The notes: generated from the letters alone by a model not told the origin. A DNA stretch of 64,000 bases from Deltaproteobacteria bacterium (GCA_016209105.1 JACQWR010000007.1:62001-126000), one strand, 5' to 3'. Counted from the first letter of the stretch, positions 28,701-36,772 are shown. A program made the numbers and translations.

Positions 28701-28923
28701 CAAAACGAGCAGTGCCAATGTGGGAGCCTCATCGCTTGCCGCGCTTTGCCGGCAGATCGAAGCAATCGGCCATGCCCAGTCCACCGGGGGCGCAGAAACG
28801 CTCTTCCGCCAAATCGAATCCCTCTATCCCCAGGTCCGTGAATCACTGACCGGCATTGAGCAGAGGGAAGAGACAAACGAGGAAAGAACCTCCTCTATCG
28901 ACAAGGAGCGACATCCATCATGA
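25780..28923 (+). CDS. Hybrid histidine kinase with two receivers and HPt
   Basis: The product is 1047 residues. Spans lie at about 12-33 and 268-289 around a periplasmic sensor, then HAMP (290-345). HisKA follows (NMSHEIRTPMNG, His374), then the ATPase (DTGIGIP, GTGLGLTIS). Receiver 1 has Asp661, receiver 2 has Asp803 (MDGQMPVMDG), and a C-terminal HPt domain has His972 in AAHSLKTSSANVG. This is a full phosphorelay in one chain, as in BarA/ArcB-type proteins. It lies between a binding protein and a c-di-GMP enzyme whose start overlaps it by 4 bp (ATGA). Phosphate probably passes from the HPt to that protein's receiver, though the receiver is damaged. Confidence 0.93.
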   Translation: MERITFKNSITSRLLLAIIALPTILTLAGLYIFQKAEHQRIVEFSKIKIQQLEDLNSTLLLNRLDSFKEKALRISSDNQIIVPYKLKVQYQLQAHLAHLFSQNKLVTLSLLSPDGIYTVTVGHPIKGYLTDFSDAFENAKKGLPSSFYAQRKRGTAEKLLCLTAVSPVLSGNVVIAVLLIAKDVVLDSPFTNSLLISGGRIQSESMESSFLLPFVDEATRIQEFGPLSLSVDSILSSKIAFPGLKKSDSYLLCGIDDHAALDQNKKNIFYGVLISIFMLLFLSGYSIYLSRWLTKPLLHIVKVADSIGAGKADIEWLPERNDEVGALNSSLQIMTTKLQDTINELRIAKRQAEEGHQAIVANKAKSEFLANMSHEIRTPMNGMMGMVELILNSELSPKQRHFAETARRSGDMLLSVINDILDFSKIEAGKLELEITSFPLWDTVEDTAELFAESAQRKGLEITCHVHTNVPAWVRGDSNRLRQVLTNLVNNAVKFTEQGEIDIMATMAEEEEKTVLVRFEVRDTGIGIPPAAQTRIFEGFTQADGSTTRKFGGTGLGLTISKQLISLMGGDIGVVSTPGVGTTFRFTVRLEKETKPATNADGLLRGLRVLAVDDNETNRRILEEQTAFWGMVCHGASGGPEALELLRAAGSNNHYDLAILDMMMPGMNGIELAHAIRNDAAIPPLQIMLLTSINHEIDRNHAEQWGISSFLTKPIRQSRLYENIVALFHGTEQTTATADPVPEKLQPERGGKSRILVAEDNPVNQQVIQAALELFNCEVDMAVNGREAITAWSEHHHEMIFMDGQMPVMDGYEATARIREAEALGACGGTRPPTIIIALTGLAMEGDREKFLSIGMDDYLAKPFAIAQLKSLLERWLPESSLLTEKESAVPVPGIREQEMRKSEHEQPTAPDGEPVIDMSFLNNIKSLQRPGRPDLLHKVIGEYVASAPGLMDAIRRGIAEGDATVLRSAAHSLKTSSANVGASSLAALCRQIEAIGHAQSTGGAETLFRQIESLYPQVRESLTGIEQREETNEERTSSIDKERHPS

Positions 28924-31061
28924 ATCATACCGTTGAGCAGAACGAAAACAAACAGGTCCTGGTGGTGGACGACGACACGACCATCCGCGTTGCGGAAGCA
29001 GCTGATGGAGAAGCGGCCCTTACGATGCTCGCAGATATCCTGCCCGATGTCATTCTGCTTGATGTTATGTTACCGGGCATCGACGGTTTTACCGTCTGCC
29101 GGCAGATTCGCAACCATCCCGATGGGAAATATGTCGCTGTCCTGATGATGACCGGTCTCGATGATGTGGTTTCCATCAAGCAGGCATACAGCGTCGGCGC
29201 CACGGACTTCATCACTAAGCCTATAAACTGGCGGATACTCGGGTACCGGGTCAATTACATGCACCGGGCAAACCAGGCCTTTCAGGAACTGAGCAAGAAC
29301 AGGGCGCAACTTCTCTCGGCGCAGAAGATCGCCCATTTGGGGAGCTGGGATTGGGATAGGGTGAACGACAAGTTCCGCTGGTCTTCTGAACTCTATCATA
29401 TCTTTGCTCTCGATCCCGCCACATGCACAGGCACCTACGACACGTTTATCGGCATCATCCATCCCCTCGAGAAGGAACGCGTAAAAATGACCATCGAGGA
29501 AGCCGTCGGCTCACAGCAACCGTTCCGCCTCGATTATAAAATTGTCCTCGCCGACGGCACGGAGCGTTTTGTCAGTACAGAGGGACAACCTGTTTCCGAC
29601 AGACAGGGCCGATTTGTCCGTGTGACCGGTACCGTCCAGGATATTACGGAGCGAAAACAGGCGGAGGTTCAGATCCGCTCGTTGGCTTTGTACGACAACC
29701 TGACAGGCCTACCCAACAGGATCCTCTTTTATGATCGTCTGGAACAGGCAGTTCGCCAGGCGGTGCGCCAGCATAGCATGGTTGCCGTCATGTTCATCGA
29801 TCTCGACCAGTTCAAAGACATCAATGACAGCATGGGGCACAATGCAGGCGACATGCTTCTGCGGGAGGTGGGCCAACGACTCCTTTCCGTAACCCGGTCC
29901 ACCGACACCGTCGCACGATTGGGCGGCGACGAGTTTACCCTCTGTCTTCAGAATGTCCCTTCGCTCGACGTCATTTGCACACTGGCCCAGAAATTAATGG
30001 ATACATTTTCTGAACCTTTTACGCTTGAGTCAAAGATCATCTTTGTCACCGCCAGTATCGGTGTTGCCGTTTATCCCAACGACGCGGGAAACGCTGATGA
30101 CCTGCTGAAACAGGCTGATACGGCAATGTACTTTGCCAAGGAGCAGGGAAAAAACAACTACAAACTGTTCTCGCCGGAGATGCAGATTGAGACCGACACA
30201 CGCCTTACCCTGCAAAGCGAGATCCGCTTGGCCCTGGAACGTAATGAATTCTGTCTGCACTATCAGCCGCAATTCGACACCCTGACGGGGAAATTGAAAG
30301 GGATGGAAGCGCTGATACGGTGGAAGCATCCGGATAAGGGAGTTGTTTTTCCGAACACCTTTATCCCTGTTGCCGAGGCTACTGGCCTGATTGTCCCCCT
30401 GGGGAAATGGATCCTCTCAGAGGCCTGCCGTCAGAACGTGGCCTGGCAGGCCATGGGATATGAGCCGATAAAAATCGCCGTCAATATTTCCGCCGTTCAG
30501 TTTAAGCGGAGTAATATCGTTGACACAATTCGGCGGGTGTTTGAGTGTACGGGAATGGCTCCCCATCTTCTGCAGATTGAAATTACGGAAAGCTCCCTGA
30601 TGCAGCTTGCTAAGCCCATAGTCGTGCCACGAACCAAGGGACAACCAGGGAGTCCTGAAGCGCCGTCTCCGCAGGCAACAGAAGAGGACGATTCCATCAT
30701 TAATACGCTCGATACATTGCAGAAAATGGGCGTCTCGATTGCCCTGGATGACTTTGGTACGGGGTATTCTTTACTGAGCCATCTGTGCTATTCTTTCATA
30801 GATGTGATAAAAATAGATCGCCGTTTCGTTTGGGCAATCAATGCCTGGGAGGGCAGTGAAATAATTTCAACGATTATTGAAACGTCGAAGAAATTAAGCT
30901 TGCAGGTGACAGCCGAAGGCGTCGAAACCGAATATCAGAAAACATATCTCCTCAAAGAGGGGTGCCACGAGGTGCAAGGGTATCTCATTGGTAAACCGTC
31001 ACCCGCAGAGGACTGTGTGAAATATTTCACGCAGGAACAAGAACAGTTTGTCAAGGAATAA
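28920..31061 (+). CDS. REC-PAS-GGDEF-EAL c-di-GMP turnover protein with a shortened receiver
   Basis: The product is 713 residues. The receiver keeps VVDDD (16-19), Asp48 and Lys100, but about 14 residues expected between the acidic pair and Asp48 are missing. PAS lies at about 125-245. GGDEF is intact (335-339) with an RxxD inhibitory site RSTD (326-329). The EAL domain has MEAL (462-465), NISAVQF, EITESS, DDFGTGYS, KIDRRF and AEGVET, so catalytic residues look complete. About 25 extra Pro/Gly/Ser-rich residues interrupt the domain after ESSLM. It could make or break c-di-GMP. It is translationally coupled to the kinase upstream. Confidence 0.9.
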   Translation: MNHTVEQNENKQVLVVDDDTTIRVAEAADGEAALTMLADILPDVILLDVMLPGIDGFTVCRQIRNHPDGKYVAVLMMTGLDDVVSIKQAYSVGATDFITKPINWRILGYRVNYMHRANQAFQELSKNRAQLLSAQKIAHLGSWDWDRVNDKFRWSSELYHIFALDPATCTGTYDTFIGIIHPLEKERVKMTIEEAVGSQQPFRLDYKIVLADGTERFVSTEGQPVSDRQGRFVRVTGTVQDITERKQAEVQIRSLALYDNLTGLPNRILFYDRLEQAVRQAVRQHSMVAVMFIDLDQFKDINDSMGHNAGDMLLREVGQRLLSVTRSTDTVARLGGDEFTLCLQNVPSLDVICTLAQKLMDTFSEPFTLESKIIFVTASIGVAVYPNDAGNADDLLKQADTAMYFAKEQGKNNYKLFSPEMQIETDTRLTLQSEIRLALERNEFCLHYQPQFDTLTGKLKGMEALIRWKHPDKGVVFPNTFIPVAEATGLIVPLGKWILSEACRQNVAWQAMGYEPIKIAVNISAVQFKRSNIVDTIRRVFECTGMAPHLLQIEITESSLMQLAKPIVVPRTKGQPGSPEAPSPQATEEDDSIINTLDTLQKMGVSIALDDFGTGYSLLSHLCYSFIDVIKIDRRFVWAINAWEGSEIISTIIETSKKLSLQVTAEGVETEYQKTYLLKEGCHEVQGYLIGKPSPAEDCVKYFTQEQEQFVKE

Positions 31062-31190
31062 TGTCCTCGTAATCTTTTTTGGCATCTGCCAACTTAGTAG
31101 AATACCTCCAGAAATTTTGATATTATCTTTTCGCCAAATTGTATAAGATGCGTGTCGAGATCACGGGGGGCATACCAAGAAAATGATTGT

Positions 31191-31240
31191 GAAGCTCCCC
31201 GCTCAGGAGAGCGGGGCTTGCGGAGAACGCCCCCGGTCAG
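31191..31240 (-). repeat. Internally deleted R1 repeat
   Basis: GAAGCTCCCCGCTC and AGAGCGGGGCTTGCGGAG are fused directly to CGCCCCCGGTCA, so the spacer and one arm of each hairpin are gone. The outer borders remain, consistent with recombination between the two GC-rich hairpins. Confidence 0.75.
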
Positions 31241-31296
31241 GGGTCAGGTTTCATCGTTTTTTACCCCTCATCATCATACCTTTAAAGGAGGACAGC

Positions 31297-31608
31297 ATGA
31301 CCCAGGAAGTATCGAATATGAAGGATATGGCAGTCTATCAGGTTGGCTCTATTGTCAGCAAAGAGATTATCAACAAGCCGACGGGGACAGTGACCCTCTT
31401 TGCTTTTGACCGGGATCAGGGATTGAGTGAACATACCGCTCCCTTTGATGCCTTGGTTCAAATAGTGGAAGGCGAGGCGGAGATTATTATTTCCGGAGAA
31501 TCGCATCAGGTAAAGGAAGGGGAAATAATCATTATGCCTGCCGGAAAACCCCACGCATTGAAGGCTCTGAAGAAGTTTAAGATGATGCTGGTGATGATTA
31601 AATCGTGA
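31297..31608 (+). CDS. Small cupin-domain protein
   Basis: The product is 103 residues, a single cupin barrel. The ATG at 31297 follows AAAGGAGGACAGC; a longer frame to 31183 begins inside an R1 repeat and is rejected. Cupin motif 1 is represented by SEHTAPFDALVQIVEGEAEI and motif 2 by VKEGEIIIMPAGKPHALKA. One His and one Glu in motif 1 and the PHAL His in motif 2 could bind a metal. It probably acts as a small-molecule binding or isomerising protein; the substrate is unknown. It is monocistronic between two R1 repeats. Confidence 0.85.
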   Translation: MTQEVSNMKDMAVYQVGSIVSKEIINKPTGTVTLFAFDRDQGLSEHTAPFDALVQIVEGEAEIIISGESHQVKEGEIIIMPAGKPHALKALKKFKMMLVMIKS

Positions 31609-31675
31609 TGCAATAATAACGCGCAAAAGGAAAATCTCCCCTGCGATTCGCTGCATCGCCGCACCTATTTATCAT

Positions 31676-31780
31676 GGTCACCGGGGGCACCCCCGCAAGC
31701 CCGCCTTCCCGGCGGGGATAAGGGGCGCAATAAAAATAAATTCTTCTTGCCGGGAAGCCCCGCCCTCCGGCGGGAGCTTC
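31676..31780 (+). repeat. R1 palindromic repeat
   Basis: It begins GGTCACCGGGGGCACCCC, has CAAGCCCGCCTTCCCGGCGG, AAGGGGCGCAAT, CTTGCCGGGAAGCCCCG, and ends GCGGGAGCTTC. The promoter at 31789 starts eight bases after its end. Confidence 0.82.
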
Positions 31781-31788
31781 ACTTTTCC

Positions 31789-31817
31789 TTGACACACAAC
31801 CCCCTTTTCCTTACACT
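31789..31817 (+). promoter_or_regulatory. Promoter of the liv operon, copy C of the module
   Basis: TTGACA (31789-31794), a 17-bp spacer and TACACT (31812-31817), with AGTTTTTATCAA 16 bp after the -10 box. The livK start lies 49 bp downstream of the -10 box. The same module occurs at 4196 and 9060. Confidence 0.78.
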
Positions 31818-31865
31818 GCCCACACAAAAAGCAAGTTTTTATCAATGCAATTTAAGGGAATCCCC

Positions 31866-32999
31866 ATGAAAAAAATATGGTTTACCCGCATACGGATCAT
31901 CGCCGCCCTTGCACTCTTCTGCATCCCGACGGCGCCGTCGGCCGGGCAGGCTGCCGAGTCGGTCAGGCTCGGTATCGCGGGCGCCCACAGCGGCGATCTT
32001 GCTTCTTACGGCATCCCCTCGCTCCGGGCCGCCGAACTGGTGGTGAAGGACATCAATGCGAAGGGCGGCATCCTGGGCAGAAAAGTGGAACTGCGCGTCG
32101 AGGACGACGCGTGCAAACCGGAGGTCGCCACCAATACGGCAACGAAGCTGGTTTCAGAAGGCATCAAGGTGGTGATGGGCCACATCTGCAGCGGCGCCAC
32201 GAAGGCCGCTCTCGGCATCTACCGGGACGCGAAAGTGATTGTTATGTCCCCCTCCGCCACCAATCCCGAATTAACCCAGAGCGGCGAGTATCCCAACTTC
32301 TACCGCACCATAGCCTCCGACGACGCCCAGGCCCGGCTGGAGGTTGACTTCGCAATCGGCGTGCTGAAAGCGCGGAAGATCGCCGTTCTGCACGACAAGG
32401 GCGACTACGGCAAGGGGTTGGCCGAACACGCCCGGAAGTTCATCAAGGCATCGGGAAAAGCAAAAGTCGTGCTCTACGAAGGGGTCACGCCCGGGGCTGT
32501 TGATTATGCCGCCGTGGTGCAAAAGATCAGGCGGGCGGAAACGGATACGGTTCTCTTCGGTGGATACCACCCGGAAGCGGCGCTGATTGTCACCCAGATG
32601 CGCAAAAAGAATATGAAAACTTTTTTTGTTTCCGACGACGGCGTGAAGGATGAAACGTTCATCAAGGTTGCGGGCAAATACGCCGAAGGCGTTTACGCCA
32701 CGGGCCCCAGGGATGTCTCAAAAAATCCCCTGGCCATCGCCGCCAACGATACCCACAAAAAGAACTACGGTACCGAACCCGGCGCGTTTTTCCTGAATGC
32801 CTACACGGCCACGCAGGCGCTCTTGAACGCCATTCAAAAGGCCGGCTCGGAAAATTATGAAAACACGGGGAAAGCGCTTCGCACCAATTACGTGAACACC
32901 CCGTTGGGAAAGATCCGGTTTGACAAGAGGGGCGACGCTGTGGGCGTCGGTTTCTCCATTTACCAGGTGCGGAAGGGCTTCTATACGGAAGTGAAGTAG
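31866..32999 (+). CDS. livK: Branched-chain amino acid ABC transporter, periplasmic binding protein
   Basis: The product is 377 residues with a signal peptide (MKKIWFTR, hydrophobic core, cleavage near GQAA-ES). The mature part opens with SVRLGIAGAHSGDLASYG, the type I periplasmic-binding-protein start. It continues with GGILGRKVELRVEDDACKPE and a VIVMSPSATNPELT ligand-loop segment typical of LivJ/LivK. It captures branched-chain or related amino acids for the permease encoded just downstream. The ATG at 31866 has AAGGGAA in front, better than the ATG at 31845. First gene of livKHMGF. Confidence 0.92.
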   Translation: MKKIWFTRIRIIAALALFCIPTAPSAGQAAESVRLGIAGAHSGDLASYGIPSLRAAELVVKDINAKGGILGRKVELRVEDDACKPEVATNTATKLVSEGIKVVMGHICSGATKAALGIYRDAKVIVMSPSATNPELTQSGEYPNFYRTIASDDAQARLEVDFAIGVLKARKIAVLHDKGDYGKGLAEHARKFIKASGKAKVVLYEGVTPGAVDYAAVVQKIRRAETDTVLFGGYHPEAALIVTQMRKKNMKTFFVSDDGVKDETFIKVAGKYAEGVYATGPRDVSKNPLAIAANDTHKKNYGTEPGAFFLNAYTATQALLNAIQKAGSENYENTGKALRTNYVNTPLGKIRFDKRGDAVGVGFSIYQVRKGFYTEVK

Positions 33000-33005
33000 A
33001 AGGGC

Positions 33006-33908
33006 ATGGAATACTTTCTTGAACTCTTCGCAGGCGGGCTGACCCGGGGAAGCATCTATGCCCTGATTGCCCTCGGGTACACCATGGTGTACGGCATCAT
33101 CGAGCTGATCAATTTTGCCCACGGCGAAATCTACATGATCGGGGCCTTCACCGCCCTGATCGTCTCCAGCGTCCTCGCCATGTCCGGCATGAGCGGCGTT
33201 TCCGCTCTCGTCCTTGCTTCCATCGTGGCGGTTGTCTACGCATCGGCATACGGATTTACCGTGGAAAAGATCGCCTACAAGCCGTTGCGCCGCGCCCCGC
33301 GCCTCTCCCCCCTCATCAGCGCCATCGGCATGTCCATTTTCCTCCAGAATTACGTCCTGCTGGCCCAAACGCCGGATTTCCTGCCCTTCCCCAATCTCCT
33401 CCCGGAGCTGCCGCTGCCGGAGGCCTTCGGCAACATCATCGGCTCCACGGAACTGATCATACTGCTGACAACGGCGGTCATCATGGGGGGGCTGACACTC
33501 GTCATAAAATTCACGAAAATGGGAAAAGCCATGCGCGCCACCGCCCAGGACCGGGACATGGCCATGCTGGTGGGGATAAACGTGAACCGCGTGATTTCCA
33601 ACACCTTCGTCATCGGTTCCGCCCTGGCCGCCGTTGGCGGCATCCTGATTGCCTCGCACGTGGGACGGGTCAATTTCTTCATCGGCTTTATCGCCGGCAT
33701 CAAGGCCTTCACGGCGGCAGTCCTGGGAGGGATCGGCAGCATACCGGGAGCCGTCCTGGGTGGACTGGTGCTGGGCTTAACGGAGAGTTTCGCCACGGGG
33801 TACGTCTCCAGCGATTACGAAGACGTCTTTGCCTTCGCGCTGCTCATTGTGATCCTGATCCTGAGACCGACAGGCTTGCTGGGACGGGCGGCCGCGCCGA
33901 AGGTATAG
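33006..33908 (+). CDS. livH: Branched-chain amino acid ABC transporter permease LivH
   Basis: The product is 300 residues with about eight membrane spans. YALIALGYTMVYGIIELINFAHGEIYMIGA is the LivH N-terminal signature. The cytoplasmic EAA-like coupling region lies around FTKMGKAMRATAQDRDMA, and the conserved AAVLGGIGSIPGAVLGG follows. It pairs with LivM to form the inner-membrane channel. It starts 6 bp after livK. Confidence 0.95.
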   Translation: MEYFLELFAGGLTRGSIYALIALGYTMVYGIIELINFAHGEIYMIGAFTALIVSSVLAMSGMSGVSALVLASIVAVVYASAYGFTVEKIAYKPLRRAPRLSPLISAIGMSIFLQNYVLLAQTPDFLPFPNLLPELPLPEAFGNIIGSTELIILLTTAVIMGGLTLVIKFTKMGKAMRATAQDRDMAMLVGINVNRVISNTFVIGSALAAVGGILIASHVGRVNFFIGFIAGIKAFTAAVLGGIGSIPGAVLGGLVLGLTESFATGYVSSDYEDVFAFALLIVILILRPTGLLGRAAAPKV

Positions 33909-33920
33909 GGGTATCGAACC

Positions 33921-35153
33921 ATGAAGAACCTGACAGCCTTAAAACAGCCCCTCCTGGTTTCTGCATGGTTCATGTTTCTCACCTTTCCCCTCATGGTGAT
34001 CCGCGTGAACACCATTGAGAATGTCGTGGAATGGCGCTGGAGGAACATGATCTGGGTGGGAACGGCAAGCTTCCTTCTCACCTTTCTGTGGCGCTACTTA
34101 AGCGACAGGAGGGAGGCCGCCCGCAAAGAGGCGGAAAGAACTGAAGATCACGAACAAACTCTCGGTCGTTTCCTCGCCGGAAGACCGGAAGTGGGCCGGT
34201 ACCTGAGTGTCGGCGCCATGATCCTTGCCCTTATCTTTCCCTTTGTCTTTTCCACCTACCAGACGAACATCATGGCGACCGCCCTCATGTACGCGGTTCT
34301 GGGACTGGGTTTAAATATCGTCGTGGGGCAGGCGGGACTTCTCAACCTTGGCTACGTGGCCTTCTACGCGGCGGGCGCTTACAGCTATGCCCTTTTGAAC
34401 CATCACTTCGGGATCGGTTTCTGGACCGCCCTTCCCGTGGGGGCCGTCGTCGGCGCCCTCTTCGGCATCCTGCTTGGCTTCCCCGTTCTCCGGCTGCGCG
34501 GCGATTACCTGGCTATCGTAACCCTTGGCTTCGGCGAAATTACCCGCCTCGTCCTGGAAAACTGGAACGACTTTTCTTTCGGCCCGAGCGGCATATCGAA
34601 TATCCCCCGGCCCGGTTTCTTCGGGATCGCCCTCGACATCCGGGGAGCAACCATATACCTCTATTTCCTCGTACTGCTGTTGTGCCTGGCAACCGTTTTC
34701 ATCGTCAATCGCCTGCAAAACTCGCGTATCGGCAGGGCCTGGATCGCCATCCGGGAGGACGAAACGGCATCCCAGGCCATGGGCATTGACGGAACAAAAA
34801 CGAAACTCACGGCCTTTGCCCTCGGCGCCTTCTGGGCCGGCATGGTGGGCGTCATCTTTGCCGCCAAAACCACGTTTATCAATCCGGCAAGCTTCACGTT
34901 CCTGGAATCCGCCATGATTCTCTCCATCGTGGTTCTGGGCGGCATCGGCTCCATCCCCGGCATCATCACAGCCGCGCTCTTTCTCATCCTCGTGCCGGAG
35001 TACCTTCGGGCATTCAGCAACTATCGCATGCTCATCTTCGGCTCCGTCATGGTGCTCATGATGCTCTTTCGTCCCCAGGGCATCGTAGCGGGCGCGCGCC
35101 GCACCTACACGTTCCGGAGACGGAAAAGCGGCCCCGAACTGGAGAGGGGATGA
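33921..35153 (+). CDS. livM: Branched-chain amino acid ABC transporter permease LivM
   Basis: The product is 410 residues. A TM hairpin of about 120 residues precedes the usual core, making it longer than minimal LivM proteins. The core starts at NIMATALMYAVLGLGLNIVV and has GQAGLLNLGYVAFYAAGAY, RLRGDYLAIVTLGFGEI, and GRAWIAIREDE as the coupling loop. VVLGGIGSIPGII corresponds to the LivH motif. It ends four bases into an ATGA junction with livG. Confidence 0.95.
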   Translation: MKNLTALKQPLLVSAWFMFLTFPLMVIRVNTIENVVEWRWRNMIWVGTASFLLTFLWRYLSDRREAARKEAERTEDHEQTLGRFLAGRPEVGRYLSVGAMILALIFPFVFSTYQTNIMATALMYAVLGLGLNIVVGQAGLLNLGYVAFYAAGAYSYALLNHHFGIGFWTALPVGAVVGALFGILLGFPVLRLRGDYLAIVTLGFGEITRLVLENWNDFSFGPSGISNIPRPGFFGIALDIRGATIYLYFLVLLLCLATVFIVNRLQNSRIGRAWIAIREDETASQAMGIDGTKTKLTAFALGAFWAGMVGVIFAAKTTFINPASFTFLESAMILSIVVLGGIGSIPGIITAALFLILVPEYLRAFSNYRMLIFGSVMVLMMLFRPQGIVAGARRTYTFRRRKSGPELERG

Positions 35154-35155
35154 GC

Positions 35156-35944
35156 ATGGAACCCGTGCTTCAGGTCAGGGGACTGACGATGACATTCGGG
35201 GGGTTGCGGGCCCTGGACAACGTGGACCTGCACGTTGAACGGGAAGAGATTGTCGCCTTGGTAGGCCCCAACGGCGCGGGAAAGACTACCTTCTTCAACT
35301 GCATCACGGGCATCTATCCTCCCGCAAGCGGCGACATCTTCCTTGCTCCGCCCGGCGGGAAACGCAGGCGCATCAACGGCCTGAAGATGCACACGGTAAC
35401 GGAGCACGGCATGGCGCGCACGTTCCAGAACATACACATCTTCCCCGCCATGACGGTCCTGGAAAACGTGATGGTGGGCCGCCATTGCCGCACATCGTCC
35501 GGCCTCCTGGGCGCGGTGCTCCGGGGAGCGGGAACCCTGCGGGAAGAGGAAGGAATCGTGAACAAGAGTTATGAAATTTTGGAGACGGTGGGGCTCGACG
35601 CTTCCGTCAACGAATTGGCCATAAACCTGCCCTACGGAGCGCAGCGCCGCCTCGAAATCGCCCGCGCCGTGGCAACAGATCCCTTTCTCCTGCTCCTCGA
35701 CGAACCGGCCGCCGGCATGAACCCCCAGGAAACGAAGGAGCTCGAAGGACTGATACGGCAGATACGGAACGGAAAAAAGATATCCATCCTGCTCATCGAG
35801 CATGACATGAAGCTGGTCATGAGCATCTCCGACCGCCTCTGCGTGATGGATTATGGGGAGAAGATTGCAGAAGGGACGCCGGCGGAAATCAGGGGAAACC
35901 CCATCGTCATCGAGGCATACCTGGGAGAGGACCCTGATGCTTGA
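35156..35944 (+). CDS. livG: Branched-chain amino acid ABC transporter ATPase LivG
   Basis: The product is 262 residues. The Walker A is GPNGAGKTT, the Q-loop is in RTFQNIHIF, Walker B is LLLLDEPAAGMNP and the H-loop is in IEHDMKLV. The LivG-type signature region (LPYGAQRRLEIARA) replaces LSGGQ, as is normal for this subfamily. The ATG at 35156 has a GAGAGGGG site six bases upstream; the ATG at 35150 is too close to it. Overlaps livF by 8 bp. Confidence 0.95.
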   Translation: MEPVLQVRGLTMTFGGLRALDNVDLHVEREEIVALVGPNGAGKTTFFNCITGIYPPASGDIFLAPPGGKRRRINGLKMHTVTEHGMARTFQNIHIFPAMTVLENVMVGRHCRTSSGLLGAVLRGAGTLREEEGIVNKSYEILETVGLDASVNELAINLPYGAQRRLEIARAVATDPFLLLLDEPAAGMNPQETKELEGLIRQIRNGKKISILLIEHDMKLVMSISDRLCVMDYGEKIAEGTPAEIRGNPIVIEAYLGEDPDA

Positions 35945-36644
35945 ACTGAAGGATATCCGGACATGTTACGGAAACATCATGGCGCTCAAGGATGTCACCC
36001 TCTCCGTGCCGGCCGGGGAAATCGTCGCGCTCATCGGCGCCAACGGCGCAGGCAAGACCACCACCTTGATGTCCATCTCCGGGATCGTGCCGCCCCGTTC
36101 CGGCGAGATTCTTTTCCTGGGACAGCCGATTCAAACGCTCGGCCCGGACGAAATCGTCTCCCTCGGCATCTCCCAGGTGCCGGAGGGACGCCGCATCTTT
36201 CCCAAACTGACCGTTGCGGAAAATCTGGACATGGGGGCGTTCCTGCGGAGCGACCAGGCGGGTATCAAGAGCGACCTGGATTATATCTACGGGCTCTTTC
36301 CCATCCTCGCCCAGCGGAGATACCAGCAGGGCGGCACCTTGAGCGGCGGTGAGCAGCAGATGCTCGCCATCGCCCGCGCGCTCATGGCACGGCCGAGGCT
36401 TCTCTTGCTCGACGAGCCGTCTCTCGGACTCGCGCCGCTTTTCGTCAAACTGATCCTCACGATGATCAGAAAAATCTCCGACGAGCAGGGCACGACCATC
36501 CTGCTCGTGGAACAGAATGCCAATATGGCGCTCAAGATCGCCCACCGGGGTTACGTCATGGAAAACGGCCGCATTGCCTTTTCGGGAACGGCCCGGAGTC
36601 TCCTCAACAATGAATCCGTCAAGAGCGCCTACCTGGGCATCTAA
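35937..36644 (+). CDS. livF: Branched-chain amino acid ABC transporter ATPase LivF
   Basis: The product is 235 residues, the standard length. Walker A is GANGAGKTT, the signature is LSGGEQQMLAIARAL, Walker B LLLLDEPSLGLAP, with an ILLVEQNA switch segment. With LivG it powers LivHM. The start at 35937 overlaps the end of livG. Its TAA stop is contributed by the first bases of the R3 inverted repeat that follows. Confidence 0.95.
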   Translation: MLELKDIRTCYGNIMALKDVTLSVPAGEIVALIGANGAGKTTTLMSISGIVPPRSGEILFLGQPIQTLGPDEIVSLGISQVPEGRRIFPKLTVAENLDMGAFLRSDQAGIKSDLDYIYGLFPILAQRRYQQGGTLSGGEQQMLAIARALMARPRLLLLDEPSLGLAPLFVKLILTMIRKISDEQGTTILLVEQNANMALKIAHRGYVMENGRIAFSGTARSLLNNESVKSAYLGI

Positions 36645-36772
36645 CAGACTGCTGAAAAACGCCCATCTGCTGCGTTTCCCTCATCCTTCGCCATTCGACG
36701 TACGGGCAAGTACGCCTTCATGGCAAAGTATTTCGGGGGCCTTGCATCTGGGCATTTTTGAGCAGTCTGTTG
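36643..36772. repeat. R3 inverted-repeat element, copy 1
   Basis: It has terminal arms AACAGACTGCTGAAAAAC and GCATTTTTGAGCAGTCTGTT around about 90 bp of less symmetric DNA that includes CCTTCGCCATTCGACGTACG. The element begins on the TAA stop of livF. It may serve as a bidirectional terminator between the convergent livF and MFS genes. A second copy is at 51991-52117. Confidence 0.85.
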
